Assembly (NCBI GenBank): GCA_963281255.1
Contig: OY725500.1
Span: 744,001 to 808,000 of the forward strand
Reading direction: 5' to 3'
Source of the DNA: Aphrocallistes beatrix
Taxonomy: Eukaryota; Porifera; Hexactinellida; Sceptrulophora; Aphrocallistidae
Length of the DNA: 64,000 nucleotides
Part shown: positions 31,566 through 45,125 of the stretch, piece by piece
Layout: each line of letters begins with the position of its first letter
Position numbering within the stretch: the first letter of the stretch is position 1
Made by a program: the position numbers and the translations under genes
Notes under the pieces: generated by a model
Database searches by the model: none
Told to the model about the DNA's origin: nothing
Seen by the model: the letters and a program-made list of their open reading frames with translations, nothing else

Positions 31566-34500
31566 ATGGCCTTGCTAGGATATACAATGGGGAGCTATGA
31601 CCAATCCTTCTGGGGCAATAGTGGATACGAATCTCTTCGAAAGCACAACAAAACGAATCTTGAGTTTCTGAAGGAGTTCTATCTCTTGATTCAGGAGCGA
31701 GCAGACCTTGAGAGAGAATTCTCCAACAAATTAATTCGTCTCTGTCAGAAAGGAAACAAATGCAATCACCTCTGTCTAGGAACTATCCAGGTAGATCTTA
31801 GTGGATTAAGGAGAGAAACTCGCAAACCACGGACATCTTTGTGTCTCTTAAAAAATGTTTGAGAGGGATTTAATATGCGATAGAACCAAAGTTAATGGAA
31901 GGTGGGCCTTAGGCAATATGACATTTCCGTACCCATACATGCCAACATGAGCTAATAAGAGCGGGACATAATAGAAAGTATTATACATGGAGTCCAAAAA
32001 AGCGGGACATAATGGGAGATTTCATGTAAAAGCGGGACACTCGTTGAAATTAGCCCAATAGAAGAGTGAAAAAAAGCGGGACGTCCCGCCAAAAACGGGA
32101 CAGTTGGCATTTTTGTATCAATTTTTCCAAAATATGTATTACGAGTATGGCTACTTTTTTACTGTACAAACACATTATTTGATGTGGGAGTTCTGGTTTA
32201 TCTATAGAGTGCCTGGAGTAAATTTACCAGTAATATTGAATCTGAATCGGAGATCCACTCTAAGTTCGGCGGGTCTCTTGACACTCTCAGCAAGAACTTG
32301 TCAGAGTTCCATCAGATGCAAGTTAGAGACAGGAAAGCCTTGGAGGCTCAGTTCGAGAAATGTAACAAACATTTCTCAGAGAGACACAGCAAGTTCAAAC
32401 TTGCACAGAAGAACCAGTTTAGCAAACTCAGGTGAGAACAGTTCGGGGACAAATCCTGAATATTTAGCACTTATGAGCTCGTTCTCGTTTTGGTTATAGG
32501 ATTTGCTTAATGTTGATCGCCGATAATACTTATCTTATGGAATAATCTTAGAGTTTTTTGACGGTAAATGTTAAATATCGCCGATAATTCAAATTCAAGG
32601 CTTTTAAAATCTCACCAATATCTCCACGACTGACACATGAGTAATCCCTATAGCATAATGGTAGAGAGGGTACCCACAACTTATGTCAACACGTTAACAC
32701 CCCATCTGCACAAGCATGCAATGCACAAATGCGGAATTTAACAGTTTATAATTCGTATAAATCTATCAATTATGCATATCTCTTTAAAGTGGAATTTTGA
32801 ACCTTGTATGTCTCTAAAGCCGGAATGAAGCCTTTGGAATGTTCCTCTTGCCTTAAGAAAGCTGCCGCACACATGAATACTTACTCCACAGACAATAGCT
32901 TGAAGTTAGCTTCAAAGATAATCAATCATTTCTAGTTTTCTTTCATTCAAATTGAGTTATCACATATTTGCAAGTAATATGAGTTTTCTCTGATGTCTCT
33001 TCTAGAATTTGATTAATACTTTTGTGTTTAGAAACTTAGAAGCGTTCTCTAGTGTGAAAATTTGCATATTCAGATGAACAGTTTCGTTCTAAGTTTTCTC
33101 ACCTGTATCTTTGTACAATGAGACGAGAACTGAAATGTAATGATATGCTACTTGGCTAGGGAAAACATAATTCCGATGTCTCCCTGTTATTGAGTAATTG
33201 AGACATTTGCTAGGTCTGAAAAAAAAGGGTATTTATAGGAAAATTTCTTAATCTTGTTATTTTGTAGAGAGCTGGAGCAATGTGAGGTGTCATTGAGTGA
33301 GGCTAGAGATAACCGAGCTAAAAATACTGAGAAAGACATCGGTAAGATTGAAGTGAAGGTGAAACGTTCCGAAGAGGCAGGCGAGAGGATATCTGTGAAC
33401 CTCAGTTCAACAGCCAAATCTCTTGAAGAAGCAAGATTAGCATGGGAGGGATCAGTGTACAAGTATGCTAGAGGTGCGTAGTGTAGTATACTCGCTTACT
33501 GTGTAATGTTATTCACCGCCATAAGGAATTCTATAGCACAGTGGTCTTCAAACCTTTTCCAAGCATACCCCACATACTGTTTTTGAACTTTCTGTGTACC
33601 ACCATCAGTTAACTCATGCTATTATTAATAATATGTTGAGATATAAAATTTTGAAAGCTAGCAAACCCCAGTTTGAATACCACTGTGCTTTATCCGGTTA
33701 TTACCATGATGTGTAAATGCGCTTTCGAAATGTCTGTATAAATCACTACTAACTACTAATAATTCAATGTTTCATATATTCGTACGAATTAGTAATACAG
33801 TAAAACACAGATACAACAAACGTTTGTAATCTAAATTTGATAATTATAGTTAGGACATAGTAGTTAATCGAATATAATTTACTGTTAATTGAATGAAATT
33901 CTACAAATTCTGTTTATGATGATTAATTTACTCCTATTGATGTGTTACCGCGTTCTCTCATTGTTTACCAAAATAACTGATCATGAGTATGACATTCATA
34001 TACCATACATCAATCAAAGTTTGGATCTTCAACTCTTCATAATCACAAACAATAATGTGAACTGTAACAACTTCAACTCATATATCAGAGTTTGGAATCC
34101 GCACTTTCCTCCTTCTGTCAAGATAAGACGTATCAGCTCTGTGATGAGAGCTTTTGTTGCATCTAATTAAGATACCACTGAATTGCATGGATGACCATGT
34201 TCTAACCTTGAGGTCTGCTCACAAGAAAGATTTTGCTACTCACTTAGTCGTGTGGTGTGCTTAATTAAAGCGGTCGTATGGTGGAGATTATTTGCATTAC
34301 TCCGTGTGTAGTAGGATTCGAAAATTTCTGAATCGATTAGAATTTAATAGTATGATAAGATTGAGTGAATTCTGGCCTGAGGTTAAGGAGAGAAAGCCAG
34401 GAGATGGTAGGCGCTTGTGCCGAGGATCCCAGATGTTCACAAAGTATTATTTACATAGTAAGAATGCCAATCGGAAGAAAGGTTTTGTGTCGTATTTAGA

Positions 34501-36639
34501 AGTTAGCCTGTAGATCTCAAAATGTTTTTATTGGTTAATTATAAACAGACCACATAATCATTAATGTCCGTATTCTAACCAATCCTTCTGCAGAGAGTGA
34601 GAAGATGGAGCATGACCGAATTGGTACATTCGCAGATGCGCTGCATCAGTACATCGGTGCTCTGGACATGACAGCTCCAAAACTCCAGACGGTCTGTCAG
34701 GAGTTGAACGAGGTGGTAGCTCGGATATCTCCACAGAGTGACATCCAGTCCACCTGCACTCGTGCCGGGCTAGGGGAGTACCAGCCGGAGCAGGCGCTCT
34801 ACTACGGCTACGAACACATGGAAGACACCGGACTCAATGCTGAGACGAGGAGGTAAGGGGGCATGCCTAATTTCCGGGACGGGAGGGGATGGGATCCGTC
34901 CCGGGAATTATGTATCTTAACCCGTCCCGTCCCGGAAATTAGGCATCTTAACCCGTCCCGTCCCAGAAATTAGGCATCTTAACCCGTCCCATCCCGGAAA
35001 TTAGGTACCTTTTCTGTCCCATCCCGGAGATTAGGCATCTTGACTCGTCCCGTCCCGGAAATTAGGCGTGCCCGAGGTAAGGACATGGGGGGAGGGGGGG
35101 GGGGGGGGCATTCGGGACTTTTGCCCCGGATTTCATGGACTGGACGTGAGAGTCTGTGAACCCATCGCGAGGGATTGTAACCCATGTGCGACCCCAGAGT
35201 ATAAAACCTGCCGCTGCCGCTGCCAAAACATAGGGCGCTCCGGGTTTGCCAAATTCCCTGAACTGATTGAGGGATAATTTCACTTTCTTACATCCCTCTA
35301 GCTATCTTGCTATCTAGCTATGTATTCTAAATATTCAATGAAATTATAACACAATTAGTTGTCTATTCAATGCTCTGTATATACCATTATATCTCACCTA
35401 CTAATTTCTATTAGAACAATTCATATACAATTATTACGTGACATTTCTAGCATTAAATGCTTCCTACATTTTTAAGATTTGGTAACAAAAGTTTCAACTC
35501 AATACTCTCCGATTAAACTGGAGTTAGTTAGGATTTCGAGGGATTCTGAACTTCTAACTACCTAACTACCTGTATGGCATCTCATTACAATGCATTTATC
35601 AGATTACTGTTGGAGCGTCGACTGACAGAATTCGAAGAAGCAATTCTCGGGACTCAGAAAGCAAAGGCAGGCGTCCAGCAACTGTCGAGTGCCTACGACC
35701 AGAATCCGAACTTCTCCACAGCCTCGGGACAAGATGACGTCAAGCGCCAACTCTTGGAAATGGATACACTGACAAACTACCTCAAAGGAAGTCATTTTCT
35801 CATTGAGAAGTGTCTGCTGTCTCTTACGTCACAATCTCCCAGCAATTCACACCTTGAGCCGTACATTCAGATTGTAGCGGAGGGTGGGAAGAACATGCAC
35901 CAGGCCAAGCTTAAAGTCCCCGTGCAGGATGTGTCAGACCTGGCAGATGAGCTGCACACAGCCATCTACCAGAGCATTCCCGGGAGGAATGTACTAATTG
36001 GTGAGGAATGTGCTCTAAAGAGCGATAATATACATTGCATGAGGCTGTATATTTGAATGTGGAATTTCAATACTAATTAATACAAATTCGACATTTCTGA
36101 TCAAAGTTCTACATATTTTCTGATCAAACTATAGTTTCTATTGCATGAGTGTGTTACTTCGTTAAGTTACTAAATTAAAATTTCTAACAAAAGATTATTA
36201 TCCTAAATAATGTGCACCTACTAAATACTTTCAATTTTCTGACACGATTATGATCGTAGTTCTTCGGACACGAAGTGTTCTCATCTCATTAATGCATTTT
36301 GTTACAAATTACAATACAGATTCCTACACAAATAACAACAAACAATTCGTCGATCAAGATTTCCCTGAAAATTCTGAGTATGGCGCAACCTCTTCCTACT
36401 TCCCTCACAGAACGCAGCAGTTGCAGGACACTGCTCCAACGAGTGCCAGTCCCTCGGGGTACCTGGGACAGTGCATCGCCCAGTACGATTACGATGCACA
36501 GGCAGATGATGAACTGACGATAGTTCCCGGAGACATTATTTACATCCTTGAGAAAGATGACCCTGGATGGTGGAAAGGGAAGCTTAACAACAAGGTGGGA
36601 GTATTCCCTGCTACTTACGTCACTGAGACGGATGCGTAA
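31566..36639 (+). CDS. NOSTRIN: Nostrin orthologue (F-BAR, HR1/REM-1-like, SH3)
   Basis: F-BAR adaptor that binds and curves membranes; vertebrate nostrin traffics endothelial NO synthase and binds dynamin and N-WASP. Exons 31566-31790, 32208-32431, 33268-33473, 34594-34852, 35603-36000 and 36320-36639 join in phase to 543 residues (human 506). Exons 1-4 encode the F-BAR: SFWGNSGYESLRKH, the RADLEREFSNKLIRL helix, then long amphipathic helices (AWSKFTSNIESESEIHSKFG). Exon 5 holds an HR1-like coiled coil (RRLTEFEEAILGTQKAKAGV). Exon 6 ends in an SH3 domain with QYDYDAQADDELT, DPGWWKGKL and FPATYV. SH3 placement and the HR1 segment favour nostrin over CIP4/FNBP1 or pacsin. AATAAA lies at 36832-36837. 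The exon 3/4 join lacks independent support but matches human nostrin spacing. Confidence 0.88.
31939..32110. repeat. GCGGGAC dispersed repeat, nostrin intron 1
   Basis: Most complete copy of the family. It starts ATGCCAACATGAGC and ends GGGACAGTTGGCAT, so the ends are short inverted repeats (ATGCCAAC / GTTGGCAT). AAAGCGGGAC occurs several times inside and GGGACGTCCCGCC lies near the right end. Confidence 0.82.
33539..33685. mobile_element. hAT-like MITE in nostrin intron 3
   Basis: Starts CAGTGGTCTTCAAACC and ends AGTTTGAATACCACTG, in the same style as 16659-16822, but the 8-bp flanks do not match. A related diverged segment is at about 27611-27727 in LARS1 intron 11. Confidence 0.75.
34859..35108. 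repeat. GC-rich minisatellite with inverted ends and G-run, nostrin intron 4
   Basis: About five degenerate units of roughly 31 bases built on TTAGGCATCTTAACCCGTCC and CGTCCCGGAAA run from about 34900 to 35070. The left edge (GGGCATGCCTAATTTCCGGG, 34859-34878) is the reverse complement of the right edge (CCCGGAAATTAGGCGTGCCC, 35053-35072). A run of 21 G interrupted by one A follows at 35087-35108, which could form G-quadruplexes. The block starts seven bases after the exon 4 donor. Confidence 0.9.
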
Positions 36640-37540
36640 CTGTTTCCAGGCTTGTTTGTTTGTATATTGAGACTGTACATAGTCATACATACTTAGAATC
36701 GACTTGTATCACAGTTGCAACTATTTTATTTCTATGCAATTGTGCTCTTTGTAAATTGCTCTATTTATCCTATCTTTTAGTTACGTCACTATTTAGTATT
36801 TTTTACAATGTGTGGTACGAATGCTGTTTTAAATAAAAACTTTGCTGCTTTCATTTTTGTATTTCCTACAGTCAGGGTTCTAAATAATATTTCGCATCAT
36901 AGACTTTTGTGCTGTGAGATATAATAGCAAACTTGAGTTATAATATTTCATTTGAGTAAGAGCAGGGTAGTACAGTTCTACTCTATTACTTACGTTACAT
37001 GACAGTTGTTACAATTTAGATTCACAACTCTTGAAGTAGCACAGAATCTTTGGTAGTTATTTGGGGTAATTACACACACTACCAATACTACATTTCTAGA
37101 ATTCATCTAACAAGTGCATACAATACAGTTCTCTTACCTCACTACGCTTGTGTACATCTAATTGGTTGCATGTGAAACCCTGTAACCCTATGCATTCAGA
37201 GCCTTTCTATAAAACCACCATACACTCTATAAATGTACTTCAACTAATTCACAATTCCAAATATCCACTAAATACTCCTGTTTATTACCTTTAAAATTAG
37301 AGTATCAACTGAAGCCTGGGCATTATATGTGTTGAGTGTTGTCAACAAAATAAACTCGACACTGTTGTGACAACAATGTAAGATTCTGTAATAATGTCTA
37401 ACCACCAGTTGTTGCGACGTATGGAAGGGTTCTAAGTTGATTAGGGGAATTTACGACTGTTGAAAAGCTTCAGGTTATGCTTCTTATAAAATAGTCGAAA
37501 ATCGTGTACAACTTGATTCAATTGTGTAAGCTCTAGGAAA
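36640..37540. other. Spacer between nostrin gene and PTPN9
   Basis: Nostrin 3' UTR with AATAAA at 36832, then AT-rich sequence to the PTPN9 ATG. No gene or clear repeat seen. Confidence 0.5.
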
Positions 37541-40500
37541 ATGAGTAGTGAGCATGAGCAGTTGTTACCAGAGCTAGCGGCCGAACTCTCTACTCCTCTC
37601 TCCTCGCCGCATATTACGAATAATGATATAAGGTCTGGGGCAAGCACGGAATTTTTAAACTCAAAAGAAGGCCTTCTGTCTTCTAGTAGTGAGAAAAACC
37701 GCGATTTGACAGATGTTGATAGAGAGAAACCTCGGACGAAGGATTCCTCCCTGACTGTCTCTAGCAGTGTGACAGACCGCACACTGGACAGCCAGATCAG
37801 CAAGGCCTCTAAGATCAGCAGTTCCAGTCCCGACTGTAATCTCAAGTCCTCCGGAGGCAGCAGTACCTCCCAGCCGTTCGCCGCAAGCGTCTATCAAGAG
37901 ATAGCCCCGGGTGAGTTATAATCTATAACTTGACTATTCTCTCATCCAAAGGATTATCTAGGAGCGCGAGACGCTCCTTTAAGTGTATGGTTTTAAGCCT
38001 GAAGGGTTTAGGAGCGTGAAAATTCAGAATATTACCCAATTTACCCTGCATTATAATGTTATTTATAGATTTAGGCGTATACAAATTTATGGGTTTGGGA
38101 CTAGGAGCGTATCTCTGGAGGGCTGTATAATACCCTGCCATCAGTTCAGGACTTTGATTATTTGAGAGAGACTTGGCCAATAAATTTGAAAAGGGATCTA
38201 TTGATAGAAGTGAATGCTCTGATTTACTGATAGTTTGTGTCTCTAGAACTACGATACAAGATATTTCTATTATTAGAGTACGAACTCATGGACAGTCATG
38301 ATTTCGATGAGTTTGTTAAACTGGTTAATTTCCAAGTGAAACGATCATTACAATTCACAGTTGCCATTTTATTAGGCCGAATTATGCCGAAATTCTGGAG
38401 AAAAAATTGCTTTTTTTACAGCGAAATCTTGTAAATTTCGTCTTAAAAATAGTCAGCAGTATTCAGCTTTAACTCTTGGAAATATTCAACTACAGATTAG
38501 CTGGTACCGCTTTTAGTTAAATTATAATATTCCATGTAATATATTGAAATCAGTACAAAAATGCAAATTTCAAAGATTGTTACATAATTTGCTTGGTCGT
38601 ATTACTGAGTATTGATACGTCAGTAAATCAGTGGAGACTCTATGGCGAAGTGATTTTCAATTTGGCCTATCTACTCGAACTGTTCAGTTTAGAATTACCA
38701 TTAACATGTTCTTAAAATTTATTAGCATCTAATAAATCAGAGTAGACTTTTAGAATTTTTGCAACTATTCTTCATTTAAACTTATTAATTACTTCATAAG
38801 GTGTGAAAACGTGATAACCATATTTAAAGCGTAAAATTATTTTTCTGATTCGCAAATCCACTCTATCAAGTAGGCATAATTACACAGTGGCAGAAATAGG
38901 TAGAGAAGCCCCATTAGCAATGTAAACTTCTCCAATCAATGTGAAGAATTGAAGGTTAAACTTGTTTACACTCAAACCTGCATTAACTTCTGCTCGCGAA
39001 TTAACCACGAGCTCAACACTGCACTGTTGAGTGCTCCTCACACCTTTTGATCGTAGCACACTGTACATGGTGTGATTCTCCTAGAAATCATCACTCAAAA
39101 AAGGCTTCATATAACAGCTATAAATTATGCCGTCTTTATGCTGTGAGAATAATTGTAATGGTTACGTTTGTTGAGCTTTTGAATGAGTGTTTCAAGAACA
39201 AGAGGAGGAAGAGAGGGTGTGATATCTCTGAGAGTGGTAGGTCAAATGTCTCCAGCAAAAGATTTATTCCTGTTCAATGCTAGTATTCAGTTGTAGCGAG
39301 GATGTAGTTACGCGGCCAAGGCCCATACAAACCTTGAGCCATGATAAAAGCGGGACGCGGCGTTGAATTTCGCGGGACATGGCGGGACGCAATAGAAAAA
39401 TATTATACATGAAATCCAAAAAATAGAGAAATTTAAAAACGGGGCAATTAGCTCAATAGAAGAGTGAAAAAAGCGGGACGTCCCGTCAAAAAGTTGCCAT
39501 GTATAGAGGCCTCAAACACACCCTCGTGCCACACCCTAGAATCCAGTTGACTATGCCTCTGATAATATTGCTGGACTGCAGACAATATTAATTCCATTCA
39601 TGGTTATGCAAGTATACCATTAACATCCAAACTAATACCGCTCATGTGTCTGATTCGATTATACAAATACATGTATGCCTCCTTCTCTGTTTTAATATAG
39701 AGCTGAGCATAAAAAGGAAAACATCCATACGTACGATCCTACGAAATCTAACAGTCCGATTCGTATCAAATTTGGGGAATATTTTTATGGTGTAAATGTC
39801 ACTGGTTTTCGCATTGTTTCAAACTTCCGGTTTATATTTAGTCACAATTCAACACCTTTTAATGTTAGACTGTATTTATGCACTATCGGCCTATCGACCA
39901 GTCTGCTGTAAATCTGATTTTTTCTTTTTCCCGTTTTAAATCAACCATTTTATTAATTTAGGCGCCACTGCCAACCCTCCTCCCCACACCTCCCTATCAG
40001 ACCTGAGCGACAGAGAGACAGAGTGTCTCTCCACTCTCATGAGGCTGTTGTCCGCCAAGAACCGTCCAACTTCCACCGAGACAGCCGTCAAGTTCCTAAT
40101 GGCGAGGAAGTTCGACCTTGTGAGGGCATGGGGCTTATACGAGTGTCATCTCCAGAGGAGACAGAAGTACCACCTGGACACTGTGAACCCGCATGAAGAA
40201 CCCTTGAAAGGGGAACTGGGGCTGTGTAAGTTCGCATTCCTCGGGACCAGGGATAAGCTAGGGCGAGCCATCGCTCTGTTTGAAGCTAGAAAGCATATTC
40301 CGAAGGAGAGCAACCCTCTAACCGTCATGCAGGTAAACACTTCTACAGCTGTGTTGTTACCTTCTCCTATTAGCACCAACAACTACACGTGTATATACAT
40401 ATTTTCACACCTATAGTCAATGTGTACTGTCGTTCTGTCAGCCGAAATTTGAAAAGCCTTTCAATAGTATCTAAATATTTTGTACTACCCTGGAAATTTT

Positions 40501-43500
40501 TACAGATATATTGCTTTTAGTGTCAATGCTATAACGTCTCTTGACTGTTTGTCTACAGTAGAACATCGTTAATTCGAACATATATGTTCTCTACCGAGGA
40601 AGATACTTAAAATCACGCTGGTTCATACGAATTCCGAGTAATACGGACAAATTTGGACCGTCCCATAGTGTTCGTATAAACGAGGTTGTTCTGTAATCAA
40701 AGAATCCACGTTTCATCTGATTCATACAAATATGGCAGATATACAGCATCTGAGCTGTGCTAACAATGCTAAGCTGTTTTGTCCTGATTCCTGAAACCAG
40801 CAAGATTGGTTTATCAGTTCCCTTACTCTGTTGACACTAATCTCTATAAAGAGACAACATACGTAGCATATACTATATCTATATTTTGTATTCATAGAAT
40901 CTGATTCATAATCTCTGAATCATGAGATATATACCATGTTAACCACGATTAAAAGTCTTTTTATCAATGAGATTCATATAGTAGTTATTGTTTAATATAA
41001 ATTCTTAGTATTCCATTTTTTTAATAATTTAGGTAAAGAGAGGTAGCTTTAGAAGAATTCTTGTGTTTAGCCTCAATACAAGTGTTAATTTATATTTTAG
41101 GAATTGCTTTGTATAGCTTGTTCGCGGCAATGTTTGACCTAAAACTGCTTCTACACATTTGTTTCGAAGTCTCATTCCTATGATTTTGTCTCTGAAATAT
41201 CTCCTTTTTTTGCATAATATTTTTTCGCAGTAGTAGACGTATTTCAATTCATCCATTTGATTACTAAACCGAACTTAAGACAAAATTTTCATTAAAAAAT
41301 TGCGCTTTTTCAATTTGAATATTTAGTTCTAAGTTAGAATATACTGCTTATATCTGCTAATAATAATTAAATCAGTTCCATTCCTATTACCAGACCTCTA
41401 CACCATGTAGGCACTCTCCCTCCATCTCGACCACGCCCTATACGATAGCATCACACAAAGACAGGGTTTAATACTGATCTACAACATGTCAGGATCTGGT
41501 GTTAAGAATCTCGACTACGAACTCGCTAAAGAGACACTGGATTTCCTTCAGGAAGGTTACCCAGCCAGACTACACAGAACTTACGTGCTAAACGCTCCGC
41601 TATGGTTTCGTGCAGCTGTACGCTTGTTTAAGCCATTTTTAAAGAAAAAGGTTTGTGTAGATGGCCATAGTAACAATAAGCTCAATCTTATCTGTCGTTT
41701 TCTGGTTAGAACTCCTGCACAACTGTCTTTTTAAGAGAATCGAGTATATTTGTGGAGTGAGCTAATCTGATTTCTACCTATCATGTTCTAATCAACCTAG
41801 GTTATACAGAGACTGCAGATGGTGAATAGTGAGGAGCTCTTAGCTATGCTACCCCCGCAGAGTCTACCCATGTCTCTAGGGGGGACGCTCCAGTTTTCAC
41901 ACCACCAGCAAATCGATCTGTGCGTCTCTCACTGGAAACTGCACCCTTTCACACTTGTGCCACCTGCGCCACCAGAACGTCCGGATAGACCGGTACGTCC
42001 TGCCCCCGTTGATAGATTAATTCTCAACTGAACGAATCTATATAATAGTTCCATTCTTATGATGCAATTGTATGCAATTATGCTACATTATACAGGCCTT
42101 TGTTCTCATGAATGGAATTGTATTATGCCAGTCATAATACGTATGCATGTGCATATCTGTTTAACTTTGCACTGTACATATACGGTACATACATTTTATA
42201 GAATTTATTTCGCTCTAATGGGAGAACAATGAATCTATCAATTCTATTCCAAAAATCTCATTCACGTCCCAACTTCATTAATGCTAATAATACAGATTCC
42301 CCATTAACGAATTCAATGTCACCATTCTTACCTATTCTCTATGAACTCCAGACTACCAAGCCTATTTATATATACGTATATATGTATATATATATATAAA
42401 ATATTTAGAATAAATTATAACTATTCTAGAGATATTCTGTGAATAACTGAATCCTTTGTTCGTGTAGAATCAGAATCGCGCTCAGTATCGCTCCAAGTCT
42501 CTTGAAAGCGTGCATAGAATAACAGAGGCCAGCACGACAGATAGTAACAGCATCCGTTACTCCCCTCCGGAAGACAAGCCCCCTCTCCTCCCTCCTAAAC
42601 GGAACTCCAACGCACACCTCCCCTCGAACGCGTTCTCCCGGATCACCTCTGTGACAGACAGACAGTTCAGTGTCCCCTCGACTCCGTCAAGTACGGACCC
42701 ACTAGACCCATTCAAGTACCATAGACAGGTTCCCGTGTTGGACGAAGGGGACTATCCCATGCATTCAGAACATCTCAAGGATTATATGGAGGGGAAGGGG
42801 ACCAGGGGATTGGAGGAGGAGTACATGAAACTGAGGAGTTCCCATCCAGAAGGTTCATTTACTAACTCTGTCATTCCTTACAACGTTGGGAAGAATCGGT
42901 ACAGAGACGTTCCGACTTTCGATCACTCACGAGTCAAGCTTGAAAAGTTGAATATAGAAGTGAGTTGCGAAATATACATCCGTCACTTAGAGCAGGAATA
43001 TCACCATATATAAATATTTCCCCAAGGCCTTATAAATATTTCCCTAAGGCCTTCCCCATATAAATATTTCCCCAAGGCAATTTAAATCATATGATAATAT
43101 TTTCTTTGGGCCTAAATCATTCTTAATCGTGTATTTACTGTATATGTATTTTGTTACTACATATAGTGTTAGAAGTTTGCCTGGAAAACCATACAGTAGA
43201 ACCTGCAAAATCTGACACTCTTTGGGAAACGAAAAAGTCAGTTACCAAATTGTCGGATTATGCAGTACAAATTGAATGGTGGCTCATTGGGATACGAAAC
43301 AATGTCGGATTATCGAGGCTCTACTGTACTCGAATTCTGGAAAACTTATAATAATTTGCTATGGTCTGAACTTACAAATGAATTGCCGTTTATTTGTATA
43401 GAGTGATCCAGATCCCCACGACTATATCAATGCTAACCACATCGACTCTTACAACGCAAAGAACGCCTTCATCATGAGCCAGGGACCTATCCCTAACACG

Positions 43501-44430
43501 GTGTCTGACTTCTGGCGGATGGTGTGGGAGGAGAAGGTGCTGACTATCGTGATGGTGACACGGTGCACCGAGGGTAGCAGGCTGAAGTGTGTGCAGTATT
43601 GGCCAGAGATGGCAGAAGGGAAGACCAAGTTCGATGGAGTTGTAGTGACTCCGATTGACGAGACTCCATCTCGAGGTTTTGTGGTGAGTTCTTCTAACAG
43701 TCCTTATCATAATTGCCAACTCTTAGAAAATGTCCATGGATTTGAGAAAACTTATAGATTGATGAGTTATATATATAATCTTATTCGTTAATAACAAGCC
43801 TTACAAAGCTCACTATTCACATTTCCCATCTTGATTGTGATTGCACATATGTTGTTCTACGCTACAAAATATCCACAGAATCTTAGTAATGTTTCATTCT
43901 TATGTGCAATTGTATTATTTTGAGAATCCGGATATATTTGTTGTATCTTTTAGATCCGTCGCTTCTCAATCAAGAGTGTAGACGGCGATGAGTCCGAGTC
44001 TCGTGACGTCACTCACTTCCAGTACATCGCATGGCCTGACTACGGAGTTCCTGAGAATGGAGACGAGGTGCTCCATCTGATGGACTGTGTGTTGGAGGAA
44101 CAATCGAAACTGGTGTCGAAGCACTTCTCCGATTCCCAATTCTCCTCTCCCCTTGGCCCCCCCATCATAGCACACTGTAGCGCAGGCATTGGCCGCTCCG
44201 GTACATTCTGCAGCATACATAGTCTGATCCGTCAGTACAGAGCTACTGGGATGGTGAGTGTGCAAGGCACCGTTCGGAAGTTACGGAGACAACGTGCGTT
44301 CGCTATCCAAGCACCAGAACAGTACACGTTTATCTACCAATCCATTCTGGAGTATATGCTGAAACATCCCACTGGACTCGATAACATCCCTGTACCCATG
44401 TGCAGTGTAGATGCAGACACCACGGATTAG
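37541..44430 (+). CDS. PTPN9: PTPN9/MEG2 tyrosine phosphatase with CRAL-TRIO (Sec14) domain
   Basis: Non-receptor phosphatase whose Sec14 domain binds phosphoinositides and targets secretory vesicles. Exons 37541-37910, 39962-40332, 41411-41650, 41801-41992, 42468-42959, 43402-43683 and 43954-44430 join in phase to 807 residues (human 593). Exon 1 is a Ser-rich extension of about 123 residues absent from human PTPN9. Exons 2-4 give the CRAL-TRIO domain (AVKFLMARKFDLVRAWGLY, then PHEEPLKGEL). Exon 5 begins with a Pro/Ser-rich linker (PPEDKPPLLPPKR) before the PTP domain (KNRYRDVPTFDHSRV). Exon 7 has the WPD loop (Asp678 of WPDYGVP) and the P-loop HCSAGIGRSGTF with catalytic Cys724. All key catalytic residues are kept. 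The exon 1 start is the first ATG of the frame; its join to exon 2 rests on phase and splice sites only. Confidence 0.93.
37966..38138. repeat. Dispersed 170-bp repeat, copy B
   Basis: In PTPN9 intron 1; homologous to 14841-15010 (GCGAGACGCTCCTTTA, TATTACCCAATTTACCCT, ATGGGTTTGG, GGAGCGTATCTCTGGAG). Confidence 0.75.
39327..39505. repeat. GCGGGAC dispersed repeat, PTPN9 intron 1
   Basis: Contains CTTGAGCCATGATAAAAGCG, TTGAATTTCGCGGGACATGG, AAAAATATTATACATGAAAT and a GGGACGTCCC palindrome. Closest to the copy at 21555. Confidence 0.75.
40556..40693. mobile_element. Tigger-like MITE in PTPN9 intron 2
   Basis: Starts CAGTAGAACATCGTTAATTC and ends with an imperfect complement (CGAGGTTGTTCTG), with TA on both sides. 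Confidence 0.75.
43194..43326. mobile_element. Tigger-like MITE in PTPN9 intron 5
   Basis: Starts CAGTAGAACCTGCAAAATCT and ends GATTATCGAGGCTCTACTG, flanked by TA. GTCGGATTAT occurs twice inside. Confidence 0.78.
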
Positions 44431-45125
44431 GCCTATGTGTAGTGGTCGTATTTTGAAGTGAAGAAGAATCGTTTCCAAGTGATTTGTTGATTATGTTCTA
44501 GCATTGGATGGAGTCTCCATCATGCATTGATTGTCCTTTTTTATGCCTTCCAAAAGATGTATTTTAGTCTGATATACTCACTTGTGTACTCTCCTTCTTC
44601 ACCAACACTTTTCCGTGTTCGATTGTCTCTACTTTTTAAAGAATTATTAGAATAATATGATCGCTAGACTAGAATAGCATTTTGTTATTTTTCTAAATTT
44701 ATATTGAGAGTGCTTATTTTGGAAATTCGAACTCAGTAGATATAGCCGAGAGAAACAAGGAGTCACTCGATTTGATTCGTATTAGGTTGGAGATCGTAAT
44801 ATTGTCACATTCTTAACCGTTGATAGGGATGGTTAGAAAAATGATCATATATGGTCAGTATTTGCATCAAATTGCTGGAAATTGAGTGCTGAAGTTGATT
44901 TAAAGCATTTGAGAAGGATAACCTTCGTTACCAAAACCGGCGATTGTTATCATCACTATAATCACCTCCCTTAAGGTACGTCCCCCGAAGTGGATTTTGA
45001 ACGCAACGGGTTGTTTGATGTAAAGTTACCCATCTTAAATCTAGCACTCTTACCATTTTTTCTTGTATGACTAATTTCCAAGGTTCCAACGCTTCGACTA
45101 ATAGGTTACTTGAAAAGTGAATATT
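44431..45125. other. PTPN9 3' region
   Basis: AT-rich sequence that should include the PTPN9 3' UTR. No AATAAA is obvious within 300 bases of the stop. No gene seen. Confidence 0.45.

Noticed and set aside
32640..32710. Possible tRNA (TAGCATAATGGTAGAGAGGG resembles an A box)
   Set aside because: No matching B box or acceptor and anticodon stems could be formed at the required spacing.
33889..34513. Two small frames in nostrin intron 3
   Set aside because: No recognised domain, AT-rich composition, and the first begins without an ATG. Kept as intronic sequence.
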